A DNA stretch of 64,000 nt from Pseudomonas iridis (GCF_017980685.1 NZ_JACXXO010000004.1:62001-126000), one strand, 5' to 3'. Shown: positions 10,894-23,080, counted from the stretch's first letter. The notes: generated by a model from the sequence alone, not told the origin. Numbers and translations are program-made.

Positions 10894-11391
10894 TTACTTA
10901 CGCAGTTCGACGCGACGGTTTTGAGCCCAGGACTGCTCGTCGTTGCCGGTAGCAACTGGACGCTCTTCGCCGTAGGAAACCAGTTCCAGCTGAGCTGGGG
11001 AAACACCTTGCAGTACCAGGTAGCGTTGAACGGCTTTCGCACGACGCTCGCCCAGTGCCATGTTGTACTCACGAGTACCACGTTCGTCGGTGTTGCCTTC
11101 CAGAACAACGCGAGCGCCGTTTGCTTTCAGGTCTTTGGCGTGAACGTCCAGAGCGCGCATGGCTTCTGGCTTCAGGTCCGAGCTGTCGTATTCGAAGTAG
11201 AAGGTGGTGATTGCGCGCAGAGCAGCTTCTTCGCTCAGGGAACCGTCAACGGCACCAGTGTTTGCGCCGTAACCAGCGTTTGGATCAACAGCGCCTTCAC
11301 CGGCGTTGTCGCCGCCTTTGGACGAGCAACCTACAGCTACAGCCATGGCCAGAGCCAGCGCAGCAAATTTACCAAACTTCAGCATTTCCAT
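10894..11391 (-). CDS. pal: Peptidoglycan-associated lipoprotein Pal (OprL)
   Basis: An outer-membrane lipoprotein that binds peptidoglycan and TolB. The 165 residues carry a lipobox with the acylated cysteine at C22 (AVAVGCSS). A short flexible linker leads to an OmpA-like domain from about residue 60. The peptidoglycan-binding signature is visible in [20 protein letters not shown]. It is followed by cpoB after 6 nt and preceded by tolB after about 50 nt, a gap long enough for its own promoter. Confidence 0.98.
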   Translation of the reverse strand: MEMLKFGKFAALALAMAVAVGCSSKGGDNAGEGAVDPNAGYGANTGAVDGSLSEEAALRAITTFYFEYDSSDLKPEAMRALDVHAKDLKANGARVVLEGNTDERGTREYNMALGERRAKAVQRYLVLQGVSPAQLELVSYGEERPVATGNDEQSWAQNRRVELRK

Positions 11392-11443
11392 CGTGAAACT
11401 CCTAATGAACCCCAGTGTGTTAAGTAAAACGTGTAGCGCCCGC

Positions 11444-12745
11444 TCACTTCAGGTAAGGGGACCAGGACGGTTCTCTGACTTCGCCTTGAGCGGTAGGAAG
11501 CGGGAGCCTAACGCGTCCATTAATGGACACGAGCATCAAGACTCCCCGGCCCTGTTGGCGGGTGGCGTAGATTACCATGGTGCCGTTGGGCGCAACAGTA
11601 GGCGACTCGTCCAGAGTGCTATCAGTGAGAATCTTTACACTACCTCGCTGCAAATCCTGGGCGGCCACCTTGAAATTGGTGAAACCATCCTGGCGATGGA
11701 TCATCACCAGCGTCTTTTCATCTGCCGACAGTTTCGGGTTGGCGTTGTAGTTACCTACGAACGTCACACGCTCGGCACCACCGCCGCTGGCGCTGGTTTT
11801 GTAGATTTGTGGCTTGCCGCCGCGATCCGAGGTGAAGTAGATGGTCGAACCATCCTTGCCCCAGTACGGTTCGGTGTTGATGCCTGGGCCCGCCGTTACA
11901 CGATTGATCTGACGCGAAGCCAGGTTCATCACGTAGATATCCGGGTTACCGTCCTTAGACAACACGAACGCCAGACGATCACCATTCGGCGACCAGGCCG
12001 GTGCGCCGTTCAGGCCTTCGAAGTTGGTGATCTGCTCACGACGCCCCGTGTCGATGTTCTGCATGAAAATACGTGGACGCTTCTGCTCGAACGACACGTA
12101 AGCGATACGCTTGCCATCCGGTGCGAAACGCGGCGACAGGATCGGCTCGCGCGATTGCAACAGAGTCACGGCGCGAGCACCGTCATAGTCCGAACGCTGC
12201 AAGGTGTAACGGGTGTTCTTCTCGGAGAAGCGTTCAGCCGTCACGTACAGCAGGCGGGTCGAAAACGCGCCCTGGATACCGGTGAGTTTCTCGAACGACT
12301 GGTCAGAGATGTAGTGCGCCATATCGCGCAACTGCTCGGTGGTACCGGAAACACTGCCGTCAGCCACTTTCTGCTCGGTGGCCACGTTGAACAGTGCCCA
12401 TTGCACCTGCAGACGACCGCCCGCTGGTGCGATGCTGCCGACCATCATGTATTGAGCACCTACCGCCTTCCAGTCACGGAAGATGATTTCGCTCGCCTGG
12501 CTTGGCTGGCTGATCATGTTTTGCTTTGGAATCGGCGAGTAGTAGCCCGAGTTACGCAAATCGTTACCAATAATTTCAGCCATGTCGTCCGGCAGGACGG
12601 CGCCGCCCTGCAAACCGAACGGTACAACAGCGATCGGAGTAGCCCGATCGCTGCCGCTGGTGACCAGAATGTTCTTTTCATCAGCCATCGCGATCCCTGC
12701 CATGCAGCAGATCACGACCAGCATTCCTCGAAGAAGGTTTCTCAC
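11444..12745 (-). CDS. tolB: Tol-Pal system translocation protein TolB
   Basis: A periplasmic beta-propeller that shuttles between Pal and TolA. It has 433 residues with a signal peptide cleaved after about AGIAMA. An N-terminal domain at about 25-160 is followed by propeller blades, seen as repeated WSPDG-like motifs: [33 protein letters not shown] and LSADEKTLV. The start overlaps the tolA stop by 4 nt (ATGA), which points to translational coupling. Confidence 0.98.
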   Translation of the reverse strand: MRNLLRGMLVVICCMAGIAMADEKNILVTSGSDRATPIAVVPFGLQGGAVLPDDMAEIIGNDLRNSGYYSPIPKQNMISQPSQASEIIFRDWKAVGAQYMMVGSIAPAGGRLQVQWALFNVATEQKVADGSVSGTTEQLRDMAHYISDQSFEKLTGIQGAFSTRLLYVTAERFSEKNTRYTLQRSDYDGARAVTLLQSREPILSPRFAPDGKRIAYVSFEQKRPRIFMQNIDTGRREQITNFEGLNGAPAWSPNGDRLAFVLSKDGNPDIYVMNLASRQINRVTAGPGINTEPYWGKDGSTIYFTSDRGGKPQIYKTSASGGGAERVTFVGNYNANPKLSADEKTLVMIHRQDGFTNFKVAAQDLQRGSVKILTDSTLDESPTVAPNGTMVIYATRQQGRGVLMLVSINGRVRLPLPTAQGEVREPSWSPYLK

Positions 12746-13821
12746 AAGGCTAGATCCTCAGGTGTGAATGTCATCTTGAATGAACGATACGGAGCGAAAT
12801 CGCTCGGCTTCATTCCCTGCATTTCTGTCAAACGTCCAATATTCTTGACCGCCGCTACTGCCGAAGCATCGAACGGACCATCGCCACTGGATTTGGACAC
12901 GCTGACCGAAGTCACCGTACCGTCCGGCAACATGCCGATTTGCAACACGACCGTCATGCCTTTGCGTGCCGAAGGTGGACGAGCCCAGCCTTCCGCTGCC
13001 CGCGCACGAATCAGGTCATCGAAACTGCCCGCGACTTCGTCACCCTGTTCATCGGCCAAGGCCTGCTGACGCTGCGGCGTGTCGGAAAGCAAATCTGCCA
13101 AGGCCTGAGCCTTTTTGTCTTCGGTAGATTTACGTGCCGCTTCCTGCGCTTTCTTCTTCGCAGCATCGGCAGCAGCTTTCTTCTTCGCTTCGTCGGCGAT
13201 TTTCTTCTTCGCCTCTTCAGCTGCAGACTTCTTCTTGGCGTCTTCGGCGGCTTTCTTCTTCGCGTCTTCGACGATCTTTTTCTTCGCTTCTTCAGCGGCC
13301 GCTTTCTTGGCCTCTTCTTCAGCAGCCTTTTTGGCTTCTTCTTCAGATTTCTTCTTGGCTATATCAGCCAATTGTTTCTCTTCTGCCTTCTTGGCTTCGG
13401 CGGTCTTCTTCGCGTCATCGGCTTTTTTGGCTTCATCAGCCTTTTTCGCCTCGTCCGCTTTTTTCGACTCGTCGGCCTTCTTGGCTTCCTCGGCCTTTTG
13501 AGCCGCTTCTTCTTTCTTTTGTTCCGCAGCTTTCACCGCTTCCTGCTCGACCTTTTTCTGTTCCATCTGCTCGACTTCAGTCTGGCGCGCGGCGGATTTC
13601 TTCGCCTCACCCGCAATCTTCTGATTGGTCTGGGTGGTTGCCTGACTTTTCGATTTCAGCTGGTACAGGGTCGCCTGGACAATCGGCTTGGCCGGCGGCA
13701 GCTCTGGTGTAAAGGCGAAACTGACGAACAGCATGCCGAACACCAGCACGTGCAGGACAATCGCCAGAACACTAGGCCAGAAGTAGCTTTCCGAGGCAGA
13801 CGGCTCTCGCAGTGGCTGCAT
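12742..13821 (-). CDS. tolA: Cell envelope integrity protein TolA
   Basis: The inner-membrane-anchored rod that transduces TolQR energy to TolB/Pal. It has 359 residues. There is one transmembrane helix at about 16-37. A long Lys/Ala/Glu-rich helical domain at about 65-245 is full of near-repeats such as [11 protein letters not shown] and AAEEAKKK. The C-terminal globular domain starts near residue 260. The start overlaps the tolR stop by one base (TGATG). The repeats on the DNA level make this a plausible site for length variation between strains. Confidence 0.96.
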   Translation of the reverse strand: MQPLREPSASESYFWPSVLAIVLHVLVFGMLFVSFAFTPELPPAKPIVQATLYQLKSKSQATTQTNQKIAGEAKKSAARQTEVEQMEQKKVEQEAVKAAEQKKEEAAQKAEEAKKADESKKADEAKKADEAKKADDAKKTAEAKKAEEKQLADIAKKKSEEEAKKAAEEEAKKAAAEEAKKKIVEDAKKKAAEDAKKKSAAEEAKKKIADEAKKKAAADAAKKKAQEAARKSTEDKKAQALADLLSDTPQRQQALADEQGDEVAGSFDDLIRARAAEGWARPPSARKGMTVVLQIGMLPDGTVTSVSVSKSSGDGPFDASAVAAVKNIGRLTEMQGMKPSDFAPYRSFKMTFTPEDLAL

Positions 13822-14282
13822 CAGGGGGCCTCGGTAATCAAACCAACGTTACCGACCCCGGCTTTCTGCAATCCGCCCATGGCGCCCATGACGGAACCAT
13901 AGTCGACGGTTTTGTCGCCGCGGATGAAGACCTGGGTACGCTTGCCGCCTTCGGTACCGGCGCGAATGATCTTGGTCACCGCGTCGGTCATCTGCGGCAG
14001 GGTCATGGCCCTGTCCTGTTGCTTCTCGGTGTCGACTTCGCTGCCAAGGTTCCAGTAATAGGTCTTGTCAGCCTTGATCGAAATGGTCAGGACCTGGGTG
14101 TTGTTGTCCTGCGGCAAGGCTTCGCTGGAAACCTTGGGCAGATCAACTTTCACGCCCTGATTGAGCATCGGCGCGGTCACCATGAAAATGACCAGCAGTA
14201 CCAGCATCACGTCGATGTAAGGCACCACGTTCATCTCGGCGACCGGCTTGCGCTTTTTGCGAGCTCGAGCGATTAAAGCCAT
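13821..14282 (-). CDS. tolR: Tol-Pal system protein TolR
   Basis: A 153-residue inner-membrane partner of TolQ in the proton-driven motor (ExbD/TolR family). One transmembrane helix at about 18-40 carries the conserved aspartate in VPYIDVMLVLLVIFMV, the proton-path residue. The periplasmic domain follows. It lies 14 nt after tolQ and overlaps the tolA start by one base. Confidence 0.97.
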   Translation of the reverse strand: MALIARARKKRKPVAEMNVVPYIDVMLVLLVIFMVTAPMLNQGVKVDLPKVSSEALPQDNNTQVLTISIKADKTYYWNLGSEVDTEKQQDRAMTLPQMTDAVTKIIRAGTEGGKRTQVFIRGDKTVDYGSVMGAMGGLQKAGVGNVGLITEAP

Positions 14283-14296
14283 TGGAAATTACCTGC

Positions 14297-14992
14297 TTAT
14301 TCTTCGCTGGTGTGCACTTTGCGGTGCAGGATCGCCTGGAATTCATCGGCGAAGGTGTAGTAACGGCCCAGCAGGGTTTCGCTGCGAGCAGCAAAACGGT
14401 TGTAAGCGATTACTGCAGGGATTGCCGCAAACAGGCCGATCGCCGTGGCGATCAGTGCTTCGGCGATACCCGGAGCCACGGTGGCCAGGGTCGCTTGCTG
14501 GGCGCTGGCCAGACCGCGGAAGGAGTTCATGATGCCCCATACGGTACCGAACAGACCAATGTATGGGCTGACCGAGCCAACAGTGGCGAGGAACGGCAGG
14601 CTTTGCTCCAGTTTCTCTTCTTCGCGGGAGATGGCCACACGCATGGCACGGGCCACGCCTTCCATCACCGCCTCAGGATCGACACCTGGCTGCTGGCGCA
14701 GACGGGAGAACTCTTTGAAACCGGCGCGGAAGATTTGCTCGACGCCCGAATCCGGATCAGGGTTGCTGCCGGCCTGACGGTACAGTTTGGACAAATCAAT
14801 ACCCGACCAGAAGCGCTCTTCAAAGCTCTCCAGGGCGCGTCGACCGGCACGCAGCAGGTTGCTGCGCTGAAAGATCATGATCCATGAGGTCACCGATGCG
14901 GCCACCAGAGTCAACATTACCAACTGCACCACGATGCTGGCATTGCTGACCAGGCTCCACATGGAGGAATGGTCGACGACGTTAGCTTCCAC
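14297..14992 (-). CDS. tolQ: Tol-Pal system protein TolQ
   Basis: The 231-residue polytopic subunit of the TolQR motor (ExbB/TolQ family). Hydrophobic segments lie at about 18-40, 137-160 and 172-195. The family pattern [18 protein letters not shown] leads into the second of them, and the third carries [17 protein letters not shown]. The start overlaps the end of ybgC by 11 nt. Confidence 0.98.
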   Translation of the reverse strand: MEANVVDHSSMWSLVSNASIVVQLVMLTLVAASVTSWIMIFQRSNLLRAGRRALESFEERFWSGIDLSKLYRQAGSNPDPDSGVEQIFRAGFKEFSRLRQQPGVDPEAVMEGVARAMRVAISREEEKLEQSLPFLATVGSVSPYIGLFGTVWGIMNSFRGLASAQQATLATVAPGIAEALIATAIGLFAAIPAVIAYNRFAARSETLLGRYYTFADEFQAILHRKVHTSEE

Positions 14993-15449
14993 GCTTTATC
15001 TCCTGCTTTGAGTGTTTACCCGGGCCGACCGCGTCGGCGAAAGCCGCCCGCAAGTCTTCGGGAAGGGCCCGGGGTTTCAAACTGTTAGTGCGCACACAGG
15101 CCACCAAAAACTGCCCTTCACAGAGCAGCACATTATCCGTTGCCCGCCTGACCTGCTGTTTGAAACGCAGGCTGGCACGGTTCAATTCGATTACTTCAGC
15201 ACTTACCAGAAGCTCGTCGTCCAGTCGCGCCGGCGCGTGGTAACGCGCTTCGCTGGAATGCACGACAAACAACAGGTCCTCCCCGGCAAGCTGCGATTGG
15301 GCAAAGCCCAGTTCGCGGAGCCGCTCGGTTCGAGCCCGTTCCATAAACTTGAGGTAATTAACGTAATACACGATGCCGCCCGCATCGGTGTCCTCGTAAT
15401 AAACGCGACAACGATGTGCGAACGGCTCAAGCCCGTTTTGCGCGCGCAT
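14982..15449 (-). CDS. ybgC: Tol-Pal-associated acyl-CoA thioesterase YbgC
   Basis: A cytoplasmic hot-dog-fold thioesterase that heads the Tol-Pal operon. It has 155 residues. The 4-hydroxybenzoyl-CoA-thioesterase signature [20 protein letters not shown] lies at residues 17-36, with the catalytic aspartate expected at D22. It overlaps tolQ by 11 nt, so expression is tied to the motor genes. Its exact role in envelope lipid metabolism is not shown by the sequence. Confidence 0.95.
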   Translation of the reverse strand: MRAQNGLEPFAHRCRVYYEDTDAGGIVYYVNYLKFMERARTERLRELGFAQSQLAGEDLLFVVHSSEARYHAPARLDDELLVSAEVIELNRASLRFKQQVRRATDNVLLCEGQFLVACVRTNSLKPRALPEDLRAAFADAVGPGKHSKQEIKRGS

Positions 15450-15576
15450 ACTCTAGTGCTTACTCCTCATATTGCCAATCCGGCCAGACAACTGTTTTTC
15501 GTTGTTTCAGGGCTTTACCGCAAAAGTACCGTCCTCTGACAGTACAAACCCTGAATAAATCGACAACAAATGTGTA

Positions 15577-16638
15577 TTAATCGTCCACGGCATCGAGAAA
15601 CTCGTCTACCACGGGCGTCTCACCCATTCGTGACGGAATGTTTAAACCGAAATGCAGATACGCATGCCGCGTCACCACCCTGCCCCGTGGCGTGCGCATG
15701 ATGTAGCCCTGCTGGATCAGATACGGCTCCAGCACGTCTTCAATCGTGTGGCGTTCTTCACTGATGGCCGCTGCAAGACTGTCGATACCGACGGGCCCAC
15801 CATCGAACTTCTCGATCATGGTCAACAACAGGCGCCGATCCTGATGATCGAAACCATGCTCGTCGACATCCAGCAGGTTCAACGCCAGATCCGCCACGGC
15901 TTTGGTGATGTGGCCCTTGGCGCGTACTTCAGCGAAATCGCGCACACGGCGCAGGAGTCGGTTGGCAATTCGCGGTGTGCCACGGGCACGTCGAGCGATT
16001 TCGAAGGCGCCCTCCGGGTCCAGGGGCAGGCCAAGAATATTCGCCGAACGACTGACAATCGTCGACAGATCCGCGGTGCTGTAGAACTCAAGACGCTGGA
16101 CGATACCGAAGCGGTCACGCAACGGGTTGGTCAGCATGCCTGCACGAGTCGTCGCACCGACCAGGGTGAACGGCGGCAGGTCGAGTTTGATCGAGCGTGC
16201 TGCCGGCCCTTCACCGATCATGATGTCGAGCTGGAAATCTTCCATCGCCGGGTACAAGACTTCTTCGACGATCGGCGACAGACGATGGATTTCATCGATA
16301 AACAGCACGTCATGCGGCTCAAGATTGGTCAGCAATGCCGCCAGATCACCCGGACGCTCCAGGACCGGGCCCGAGGTGCTCTTGATCGACACGCCCATTT
16401 CCTGGGCGATGATGTTGGCCAGCGTGGTTTTACCCAGACCCGGCGGGCCGAAGATCAACGTGTGATCAAGCGATTCGCTACGGCCACGAGCAGCCTGGAT
16501 GAACAGTTCCATCTGCTCGCGCACCGTCGGCTGACCAATGTAGTCAGCCAGACTGACCGGGCGAATGGCGCGGTCCTGGACTTCTTCGCGCTCGCGCGGA
16601 ATGTGCGCAGCGGCGATCAGACGATCAGCTTCAATCAC
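15577..16638 (-). CDS. ruvB: Holliday junction branch migration ATPase RuvB
   Basis: A hexameric AAA+ motor that drives branch migration with RuvA. It has 353 residues. Walker A is GPPGLGKT (K70) and Walker B is LFIDEIHR (D115-E116). The arginine-finger and sensor region appears in [18 protein letters not shown]. The C-terminal winged helix binds DNA ([10 protein letters not shown]). Its start is directly adjacent to the ruvA stop. Confidence 0.98.
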   Translation of the reverse strand: MIEADRLIAAAHIPREREEVQDRAIRPVSLADYIGQPTVREQMELFIQAARGRSESLDHTLIFGPPGLGKTTLANIIAQEMGVSIKSTSGPVLERPGDLAALLTNLEPHDVLFIDEIHRLSPIVEEVLYPAMEDFQLDIMIGEGPAARSIKLDLPPFTLVGATTRAGMLTNPLRDRFGIVQRLEFYSTADLSTIVSRSANILGLPLDPEGAFEIARRARGTPRIANRLLRRVRDFAEVRAKGHITKAVADLALNLLDVDEHGFDHQDRRLLLTMIEKFDGGPVGIDSLAAAISEERHTIEDVLEPYLIQQGYIMRTPRGRVVTRHAYLHFGLNIPSRMGETPVVDEFLDAVDD

Positions 16639-17247
16639 TTAAATCATTCCCTTCAGGGCGCGGCGGATCATGTCTTCACTGCTCAAGTTCTTGTCCTTGA
16701 TGGCCGAAATTGCCTTGCTCGCTTCCTGGGGCTTGTAACCCAGGGAAATCAACGCGCTGACCGCATCGTTCTCGGCGGTATTGACCGGCGCCGGGCCGTC
16801 CGGCTGGTTTGGCACCAGGGCGAACATGGCCGGCGAGGTTTCCCAGGCCTTGAAGCGATCCTTCAGCTCGACGAGCAAACGCTCGGCGGTTTTCTTGCCG
16901 ACGCCCGGCACCTTGGTCAGCGCCGACGTGTCCTGAGACTGCACACAGCGGACCAGTTCATCGACTTCCAGACTCGACATCAATGCCAGGGCCAATTTCG
17001 GCCCGACACCATTGAGACGGATCAACTCGCGAAAAAAGTCTCGCTCACGCTTGCCGGCGAAACCATAGAGTAACTGCGCGTCTTCGCGCACGACCAAGTG
17101 CGTGTGCAGGGTCAGTGGTTCACCGACCGGCGGCAGGCGATAGAGGGTGGTCATGGGCACTTCCAGCTCATACCCGAGGCCATTTACATCGAGAATCAGG
17201 TGCGGCGGCTGTTTCTCAGCCAGGGTGCCGCGCAAGCGTCCAATCAC
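16639..17247 (-). CDS. ruvA: Holliday junction DNA-binding protein RuvA
   Basis: It binds four-way junctions as a tetramer and loads RuvB. It has 202 residues from a GTG start (read GTG ATT GGA CGC, giving MIGRLRG). The OB fold is at the N terminus, tandem helix-hairpin-helix motifs ([13 protein letters not shown] and [13 protein letters not shown]) are in the middle, and the RuvB-binding domain is at about 155-202. It abuts ruvB with no gap. Confidence 0.98.
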   Translation of the reverse strand: MIGRLRGTLAEKQPPHLILDVNGLGYELEVPMTTLYRLPPVGEPLTLHTHLVVREDAQLLYGFAGKRERDFFRELIRLNGVGPKLALALMSSLEVDELVRCVQSQDTSALTKVPGVGKKTAERLLVELKDRFKAWETSPAMFALVPNQPDGPAPVNTAENDAVSALISLGYKPQEASKAISAIKDKNLSSEDMIRRALKGMI

Positions 17248-17362
17248 GTTTCAGATCCTTGAGCGTTGGCCAGCCGTGGGCTGGCGACTGACGGAAGGCG
17301 TGCTGCAGGCCGACGACCCAGGCGCGAAACCCGCATTCCGGAAAATTTGATTGCTGATGCTA

Positions 17363-17890
17363 TCAGAGACGCAGGCGCCCGCCACGACTGCGTGCCGCTC
17401 CCAGGCCATGCGGCAGCAGACTGGAACGAGTGTGAGCGTGGCAAATGGCAATGGCCAGGGCGTCCGACGCATCGATTTGCGGTTTGCTGGTCAACTTCAG
17501 CATGTGCATGACCATCATTTGCACCTGCTCTTTATTGGCCGCGCCCGTGCCGACCACGGCTTGTTTGACCTGGGTGGCCGTGTACTCGGCAATTTCCAGA
17601 CTTTCTTCGGCACCGGCAACAATCGCCGCGCCACGGGCCTGCCCGAGTTTGAGCGCCGAGTCGGCGTTTTTCGCCATGAACACTTTTTCGATGCCCATGG
17701 TGACCGGGCCGTAGGTCTGAATGATTTCACGCACGCCGCGATAGACGATTTGCAATCGTTCATGCAGCTCGCCGGCGCCGGTGCGGATACAGCCAGAGGC
17801 GACGTAAATGCAGCCGCCACGTCCGGTATCGCGAACAATGCCGTAACCGGTGATGCGCGAACCGGGGTCGATACCAAGAATTAAAGTCAT
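17363..17890 (-). CDS. ruvC: Crossover junction endodeoxyribonuclease RuvC
   Basis: It cuts Holliday junctions symmetrically. It has 175 residues with an RNase H-like fold. The first metal-binding aspartate is D8 in LGIDPGS. The second acidic site is in IEKVFMAKN, and the last pair lies in [12 protein letters not shown]. It is the first gene of ruvC-ruvA-ruvB, with a 115-nt gap before ruvA that has no clear terminator. Confidence 0.98.
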   Translation of the reverse strand: MTLILGIDPGSRITGYGIVRDTGRGGCIYVASGCIRTGAGELHERLQIVYRGVREIIQTYGPVTMGIEKVFMAKNADSALKLGQARGAAIVAGAEESLEIAEYTATQVKQAVVGTGAANKEQVQMMVMHMLKLTSKPQIDASDALAIAICHAHTRSSLLPHGLGAARSRGGRLRL

Positions 17891-17941
17891 AACGCCTGCG
17901 GGTTCGGAAAAAGCACGAAATTCGGTACAACAAATAACAAA

Positions 17942-18031
17942 TGTGGGAGCTGGCTTGCCAGCGATGACGGAATGTCAGACCACATCATTTTCTGATGTGC
18001 CGACGCCATCGCTGGCAAGCCAGCTCCCACA
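17942..18031. repeat. REP pair (REPIN), GCTGGCTTGCCAGCGATG type
   Basis: Inverted REP copies (GTGGGAGCTGGCTTGCCAGC and complement) with an internal dyad fill the gap between yebC and ruvC, both on the minus strand. It closely matches the copy at 2933-3024. Confidence 0.87.
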
Positions 18032-18048
18032 TGAAAGCCTAGTCGCTC

Positions 18049-18795
18049 TTAACCGAGCTGAGCAGCGACGTCTTCTGGAATATCCGCGTTGGAATAAACG
18101 TTCTGCACATCGTCCAGGTCTTCAAGCATGTCGATCAGCTTGAGCACCTTCTCCGCGCCGTCCAGGTCCAGTTCGGCGCTGGTGGTAGGCAGCATGACGA
18201 TTTCCGCGTCATCACCCTTGAAACCGGCAGCTTCCAACGCGTTACGCACGGAATAGAAACCGGCGAACGAAGTGAACACGTCAATCGAACCATCTTCGTT
18301 CGTAACCACGTCATCGGCGTCGGCTTCCATCGCCGCTTCGATCAGTGCGTCCTCATCAACGCCCGGGGCGAAGGAAATCTGGCCCTTGCGCTCGAACAGG
18401 TACGCTACCGAACCGTCGGTGCCCAGGTTACCGCCGCACTTGCTGAACGCATGGCGCACAGCCGCTGCGGTGCGATTGCGGTTGTCGGTCATGCACTCGA
18501 CCATCACCGCCACGCCGCCCGGGCCGTAACCTTCGTAACTCAGCTCGACCATGTCGTCGGTGTCGGCGGCACCGGCACCACGAGCAACCGCGCGATCGAT
18601 GATATCGCGGCTCATGTTCGCACCGAGGGCCTTGTCCAGGGCCAGACGCAAACGCGGGTTGGACCCCGGATCACCACCACCCTGACGGGCAGCGACGGTC
18701 AGCTCACGAATCCACTTGGTAAAGATTTTGCCTTTCTTGGCATCCTGACGTTCTTTGCGGTGCTTGATGTTCGCCCACTTGGAATGACCCGCCAT
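18049..18795 (-). CDS. YebC/PmpR family translation and regulatory protein
   Basis: A 248-residue cytoplasmic protein of the family that includes E. coli YebC and P. aeruginosa PmpR; members are reported as DNA-binding regulators or as factors relieving stalled ribosomes. The start [14 protein letters not shown] is the family N terminus. The frame stays open 67 codons upstream, through the aspS terminator and into aspS, and that part is rejected. The acidic surface segments ([34 protein letters not shown]) are typical. It is transcribed separately from aspS because a strong terminator lies between them. Confidence 0.96.
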   Translation of the reverse strand: MAGHSKWANIKHRKERQDAKKGKIFTKWIRELTVAARQGGGDPGSNPRLRLALDKALGANMSRDIIDRAVARGAGAADTDDMVELSYEGYGPGGVAVMVECMTDNRNRTAAAVRHAFSKCGGNLGTDGSVAYLFERKGQISFAPGVDEDALIEAAMEADADDVVTNEDGSIDVFTSFAGFYSVRNALEAAGFKGDDAEIVMLPTTSAELDLDGAEKVLKLIDMLEDLDDVQNVYSNADIPEDVAAQLG

Positions 18796-18888
18796 AACTC
18801 GCTCCGAATTCTCTTTGAAACGTTGCCCGCCCTGCTCTTGCAGCGACCGGCAAACAAAAAATCTTGAACAGCTTTCAAACGATAAGAA

Positions 18889-18918
18889 AGAAAAAAGGCG
18901 CATCCGAAGATGCGCCTT
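18889..18918 (-). terminator. Rho-independent terminator of aspS
   Basis: On the minus strand AAGGCGCATC and GATGCGCCTT pair perfectly around a TTCG tetraloop, followed by a T-run, 10 nt after the aspS stop. Confidence 0.95.
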
Positions 18919-18928
18919 CAGGCCCGTC

Positions 18929-20704
<1,776 letters not shown>

Positions 20705-20811
20705 GGTAGTGGTTCGCTTCTCGTAATTCGAAATTCGGTGGAGATCCCGTCGCGCTCAAGCTTGTGCGACGCGGGGAAACTCACGCGTGTCGTTCGACCT
20801 GGGCCTGAACC

Positions 20812-21033
20812 CTAGTCAGATTTGTCGCTACCGGCCAGGTTCTTCTTGGTTCCGGTCTTGAAATCGGTTTCGTACCAACCGCTGCCGCTGAGGCGAAAGC
20901 CGGGCATCGACAGCTGTTTCTTGAGCTCTGGCGCCTGGCAGGCAGGGCAGTCGACCAGCGGTGCATCGCTGATCTTTTGAATGGCTTCCAACTGATGACC
21001 ACAGGAAGCACATTGATAATCGTACATCGGCAT
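20812..21033 (-). CDS. FmdB-type zinc-ribbon protein
   Basis: A 73-residue protein of the putative regulatory FmdB family. The zinc ribbon uses C8, C11, C29 and C32 (YQCASCG and DCPACQ). The rest is a short tail, GFRLSGSGWYETDFKTG, that is typical of the family, with a lysine-rich end. It precedes aspS on the same strand and probably shares its transcript. The molecular role is unknown. Confidence 0.9.
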   Translation of the reverse strand: MPMYDYQCASCGHQLEAIQKISDAPLVDCPACQAPELKKQLSMPGFRLSGSGWYETDFKTGTKKNLAGSDKSD

Positions 21034-21092
21034 GGAGGTGTCTCGGCGATCAGATTGCCACCGCGCGCAGGGCTTTGCGGCGAAAGAGCGGG

Positions 21093-21098
21093 ATTATA
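21093..21098 (-). promoter_or_regulatory. Probable -10 element for the FmdB-aspS unit
   Basis: A perfect TATAAT on the minus strand lies 60 nt before the FmdB start. The -35 position, 17 nt upstream, falls inside the next hairpin and matches poorly, so the promoter is tentative. Confidence 0.35.
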
Positions 21099-21107
21099 TC
21101 CATTAAA

Positions 21108-21143
21108 TGCGGCCTGTGCAGCCGTAAGACTGCACAGGCCGCA
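21108..21143 (-). terminator. 14-bp perfect hairpin after the ribbon-helix-helix gene
   Basis: TGCGGCCTGTGCAG and CTGCACAGGCCGCA pair without mismatch around 8 nt. On the minus strand it starts about 20 nt after the upstream gene's stop and is followed by TTTAA only. It is a plausible, weakly T-tailed terminator. Confidence 0.6.
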
Positions 21144-21164
21144 ACCTCCTTTGCAACCGCTGTG

Positions 21165-21503
21165 TCAGAGCGATTTCGCTGACTCAGCGAGTTTGATCCC
21201 GTTCATGACACACACCACTCGTACCAACGCACTGAAATTTTTCACCCCGCCGTGACGCAGATGCACCTCACGGTCAACGTGCGATAACAGTGAGCTGATC
21301 GAACAGCGGTTGTCTTTGGCCATGGCGCCGAGGATGTTCCAGTACACCTGCTCCAGCCGCAGGCACGTCGCGTATCCGTTCAAACGCACGGATCGGGACA
21401 GCGGCTGTACCAATGACATGTCGAATTCGTTGACGAACGGATCGAACTTCAATTCATGCTGCAAGCCGACAATCCTGTCGCCTCGCCTGTCTCCCTCTAT
21501 CAT
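21165..21503 (-). CDS. Ribbon-helix-helix domain protein
   Basis: A 112-residue protein whose C-terminal two thirds match the arylsulfate-sulfotransferase-type ribbon-helix-helix family from memory: SRSVRLNGYATCLRLEQVYWNILGAMA, then SISSLLSHVDREV and a closing NFSALVRVVCV. I chose the ATG giving MIEGDRRGDR because AGGAG lies 10 nt before it; an ATG 20 codons upstream has no ribosome site. It is probably a small DNA-binding regulator; its targets are unknown. Confidence 0.75.
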   Translation of the reverse strand: MIEGDRRGDRIVGLQHELKFDPFVNEFDMSLVQPLSRSVRLNGYATCLRLEQVYWNILGAMAKDNRCSISSLLSHVDREVHLRHGGVKNFSALVRVVCVMNGIKLAESAKSL

Positions 21504-21684
21504 ATCGGTGACACTCCTTTGCCATCTCTGCGGGTTTTTCAAAGTCACATCCTGTGACTTCATAAAAGCGCAGACGCAAAGTTATATCCAGATGACTAAT
21601 TGACCGTCCCCGTAGGATAAGCCAACGATAGAAGTAAGACTGTGGACAGCGCGGGCATCCCCAAGGCCTGCCCGCGCATTTGGG

Positions 21685-22155
21685 TCAGGCTTCGAGCAAT
21701 GCGCGCAACATCCACGCGGTTTTTTCATGAACCTGCATGCGCTGGGTCAGCAGGTCGGCCGTCGGCTCATCGCTGACCTTGTCGAGCAGCGGGAAAATGC
21801 CGCGCGCGGTGCGGGTCACGGCTTCCTGACCGGCGACCAGTTGCTTGATCATGTCCTCGGCGCTGGGCACCCCCTCCTCCTCCTTGATAGAGGAAAGCCG
21901 CGCATACGTGGCATAAGCGCCTGGAGCCGGGAAACCAAGGGCGCGAATGCGCTCGGCGATTGAATCGACGGCCAGTGCCAACTCGTTGTATTGCTCTTCA
22001 AACATCAAGTGCAGCGTTCGGAACATCGGACCTGTGACGTTCCAGTGGAAGTTATGGGTTTTCAGATACAGCACGTAGGTGTCCGACAGCAGACGCGACA
22101 GCCCCTCGACGATGGACTTGCGGTCTTCTTCACTGATACCGATATCGATTGCCAT
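21685..22155 (-). CDS. dps: Dps-family DNA-protection and iron-storage protein
   Basis: A ferritin-like dodecamer subunit that oxidises and stores iron and shields DNA in stress. It has 156 residues. The dinuclear ferroxidase pattern is present: [25 protein letters not shown], with H37, H49 and E53, and D64 in AVDSIAER. There is a strong AGGGGGA ribosome site before the ATG. It is divergent from the cold-shock-domain membrane gene. Pseudomonas has more than one Dps/bacterioferritin-like gene, so the symbol is by family. Confidence 0.9.
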   Translation of the reverse strand: MAIDIGISEEDRKSIVEGLSRLLSDTYVLYLKTHNFHWNVTGPMFRTLHLMFEEQYNELALAVDSIAERIRALGFPAPGAYATYARLSSIKEEEGVPSAEDMIKQLVAGQEAVTRTARGIFPLLDKVSDEPTADLLTQRMQVHEKTAWMLRALLEA

Positions 22156-22466
22156 GTTTTCCCCCTAACGGCGATTTGAATTCATCCAAGGTACCGCCCC
22201 ACTCTAGCAAGGCTGTCGATCCCTCGCAGCCCCGAATCGATACTCGCACTGCGACAAATCGCCCACTGTGCTGCCGCTGGCCGGCCTGATTTGAGTAGCT
22301 GCAGGCTTTGCTGTTAAATAGGCAGTGTGTCGCTATGTCCCATTTTCCGGGGATTTGCGCATAGGCTGATGCTGCGTCCGTGTCCACCGCCTCTTATTTT
22401 GTCCCGAAGCGAACCGTGCGCCTTCAGCTCTTCCTTGTGAGCCGTTAATAACGTGAGCCAATCAAA
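22156..22466. other. Divergent promoter region between dps and the cold-shock-domain gene
   Basis: A 311-nt non-coding gap that should hold both promoters. I could not place a convincing -35/-10 pair or an OxyR-like site by eye. No tRNA-like or terminator structure was seen. Confidence 0.5.
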
Positions 22467-23069
22467 ATGTTGAAAATCGTCCACCTGCTAATGGGCGCAG
22501 CGGCATTGCTGCTGTCGTTCATACCTAGCTTGAAATCCGAAGCCGTTCCCTACCTGCAACAACCCGATGCACTTTACCTGGCCTTTTTCGGCCTGCTGAA
22601 CCTGGTCATTGCCCCGGTGATTCCTTACTGGAACAAAGGCCCGCGCCAGCATCTGCAAAATCTGGTCAGCGCTCTTCTGGTGCTGACTGTCGTCCTGCAA
22701 ACCTTGACCCTGATCGCGCCGATGCCTGTCATCGCCGGCCAGCCAGCCGTGTTGTTCAGCCTGGTGATTGCCCTGGTTGCCGTGGTCCTGCACCTGGCCG
22801 TCAGCTTTTATCGATCTTCACCGGCAGCCACGCCAACCACCTACGACATGACCAACCGCGATACCGGCACCGTCAAGTGGTTCAACACTTCCAAAGGCTT
22901 CGGCTTTATCTCCCGGGATTCCGGTGATGACATTTTCGTGCACTTTCGCGCGATCCGTGGCGAAGGCCACCGCGTTCTGGTTGAAGGCCAGCGCGTGGAG
23001 TTCTCGGTGATAAACCGGGACAAAGGCCTGCAAGCCGAGGACGTGATCGCTGCGCTGCCGCGCCGCTGA
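22467..23069 (+). CDS. Membrane-anchored cold-shock-domain protein
   Basis: A 200-residue protein with two parts. Residues 1-115 are hydrophobic, with about four predicted membrane segments (roughly 3-20, 36-54, 65-85 and 92-113). Residues 130-197 are a complete cold-shock domain, GTVKWFN, RNP1 KGFGFI and RNP2 DIFVHF. The domain order is the reverse of the common cold-shock/DUF1294 fusions. It may hold a nucleic-acid-binding domain at the inner membrane; the function is unknown. A bidirectional terminator follows. Confidence 0.85.
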   Translation: MLKIVHLLMGAAALLLSFIPSLKSEAVPYLQQPDALYLAFFGLLNLVIAPVIPYWNKGPRQHLQNLVSALLVLTVVLQTLTLIAPMPVIAGQPAVLFSLVIALVAVVLHLAVSFYRSSPAATPTTYDMTNRDTGTVKWFNTSKGFGFISRDSGDDIFVHFRAIRGEGHRVLVEGQRVEFSVINRDKGLQAEDVIAALPRR

Positions 23070-23080
23070 TCCAAGGCATA

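Noticed and set aside
10027..11427. A 466-codon plus-strand open frame across cpoB and pal
   Set aside because: Antisense to two certain genes; composition matches a mirror of their codons.
12940..13902. Plus-strand frames rich in Phe/Leu opposite tolA
   Set aside because: They are the complement of Lys/Glu-rich repeats in tolA and only look like a membrane protein.
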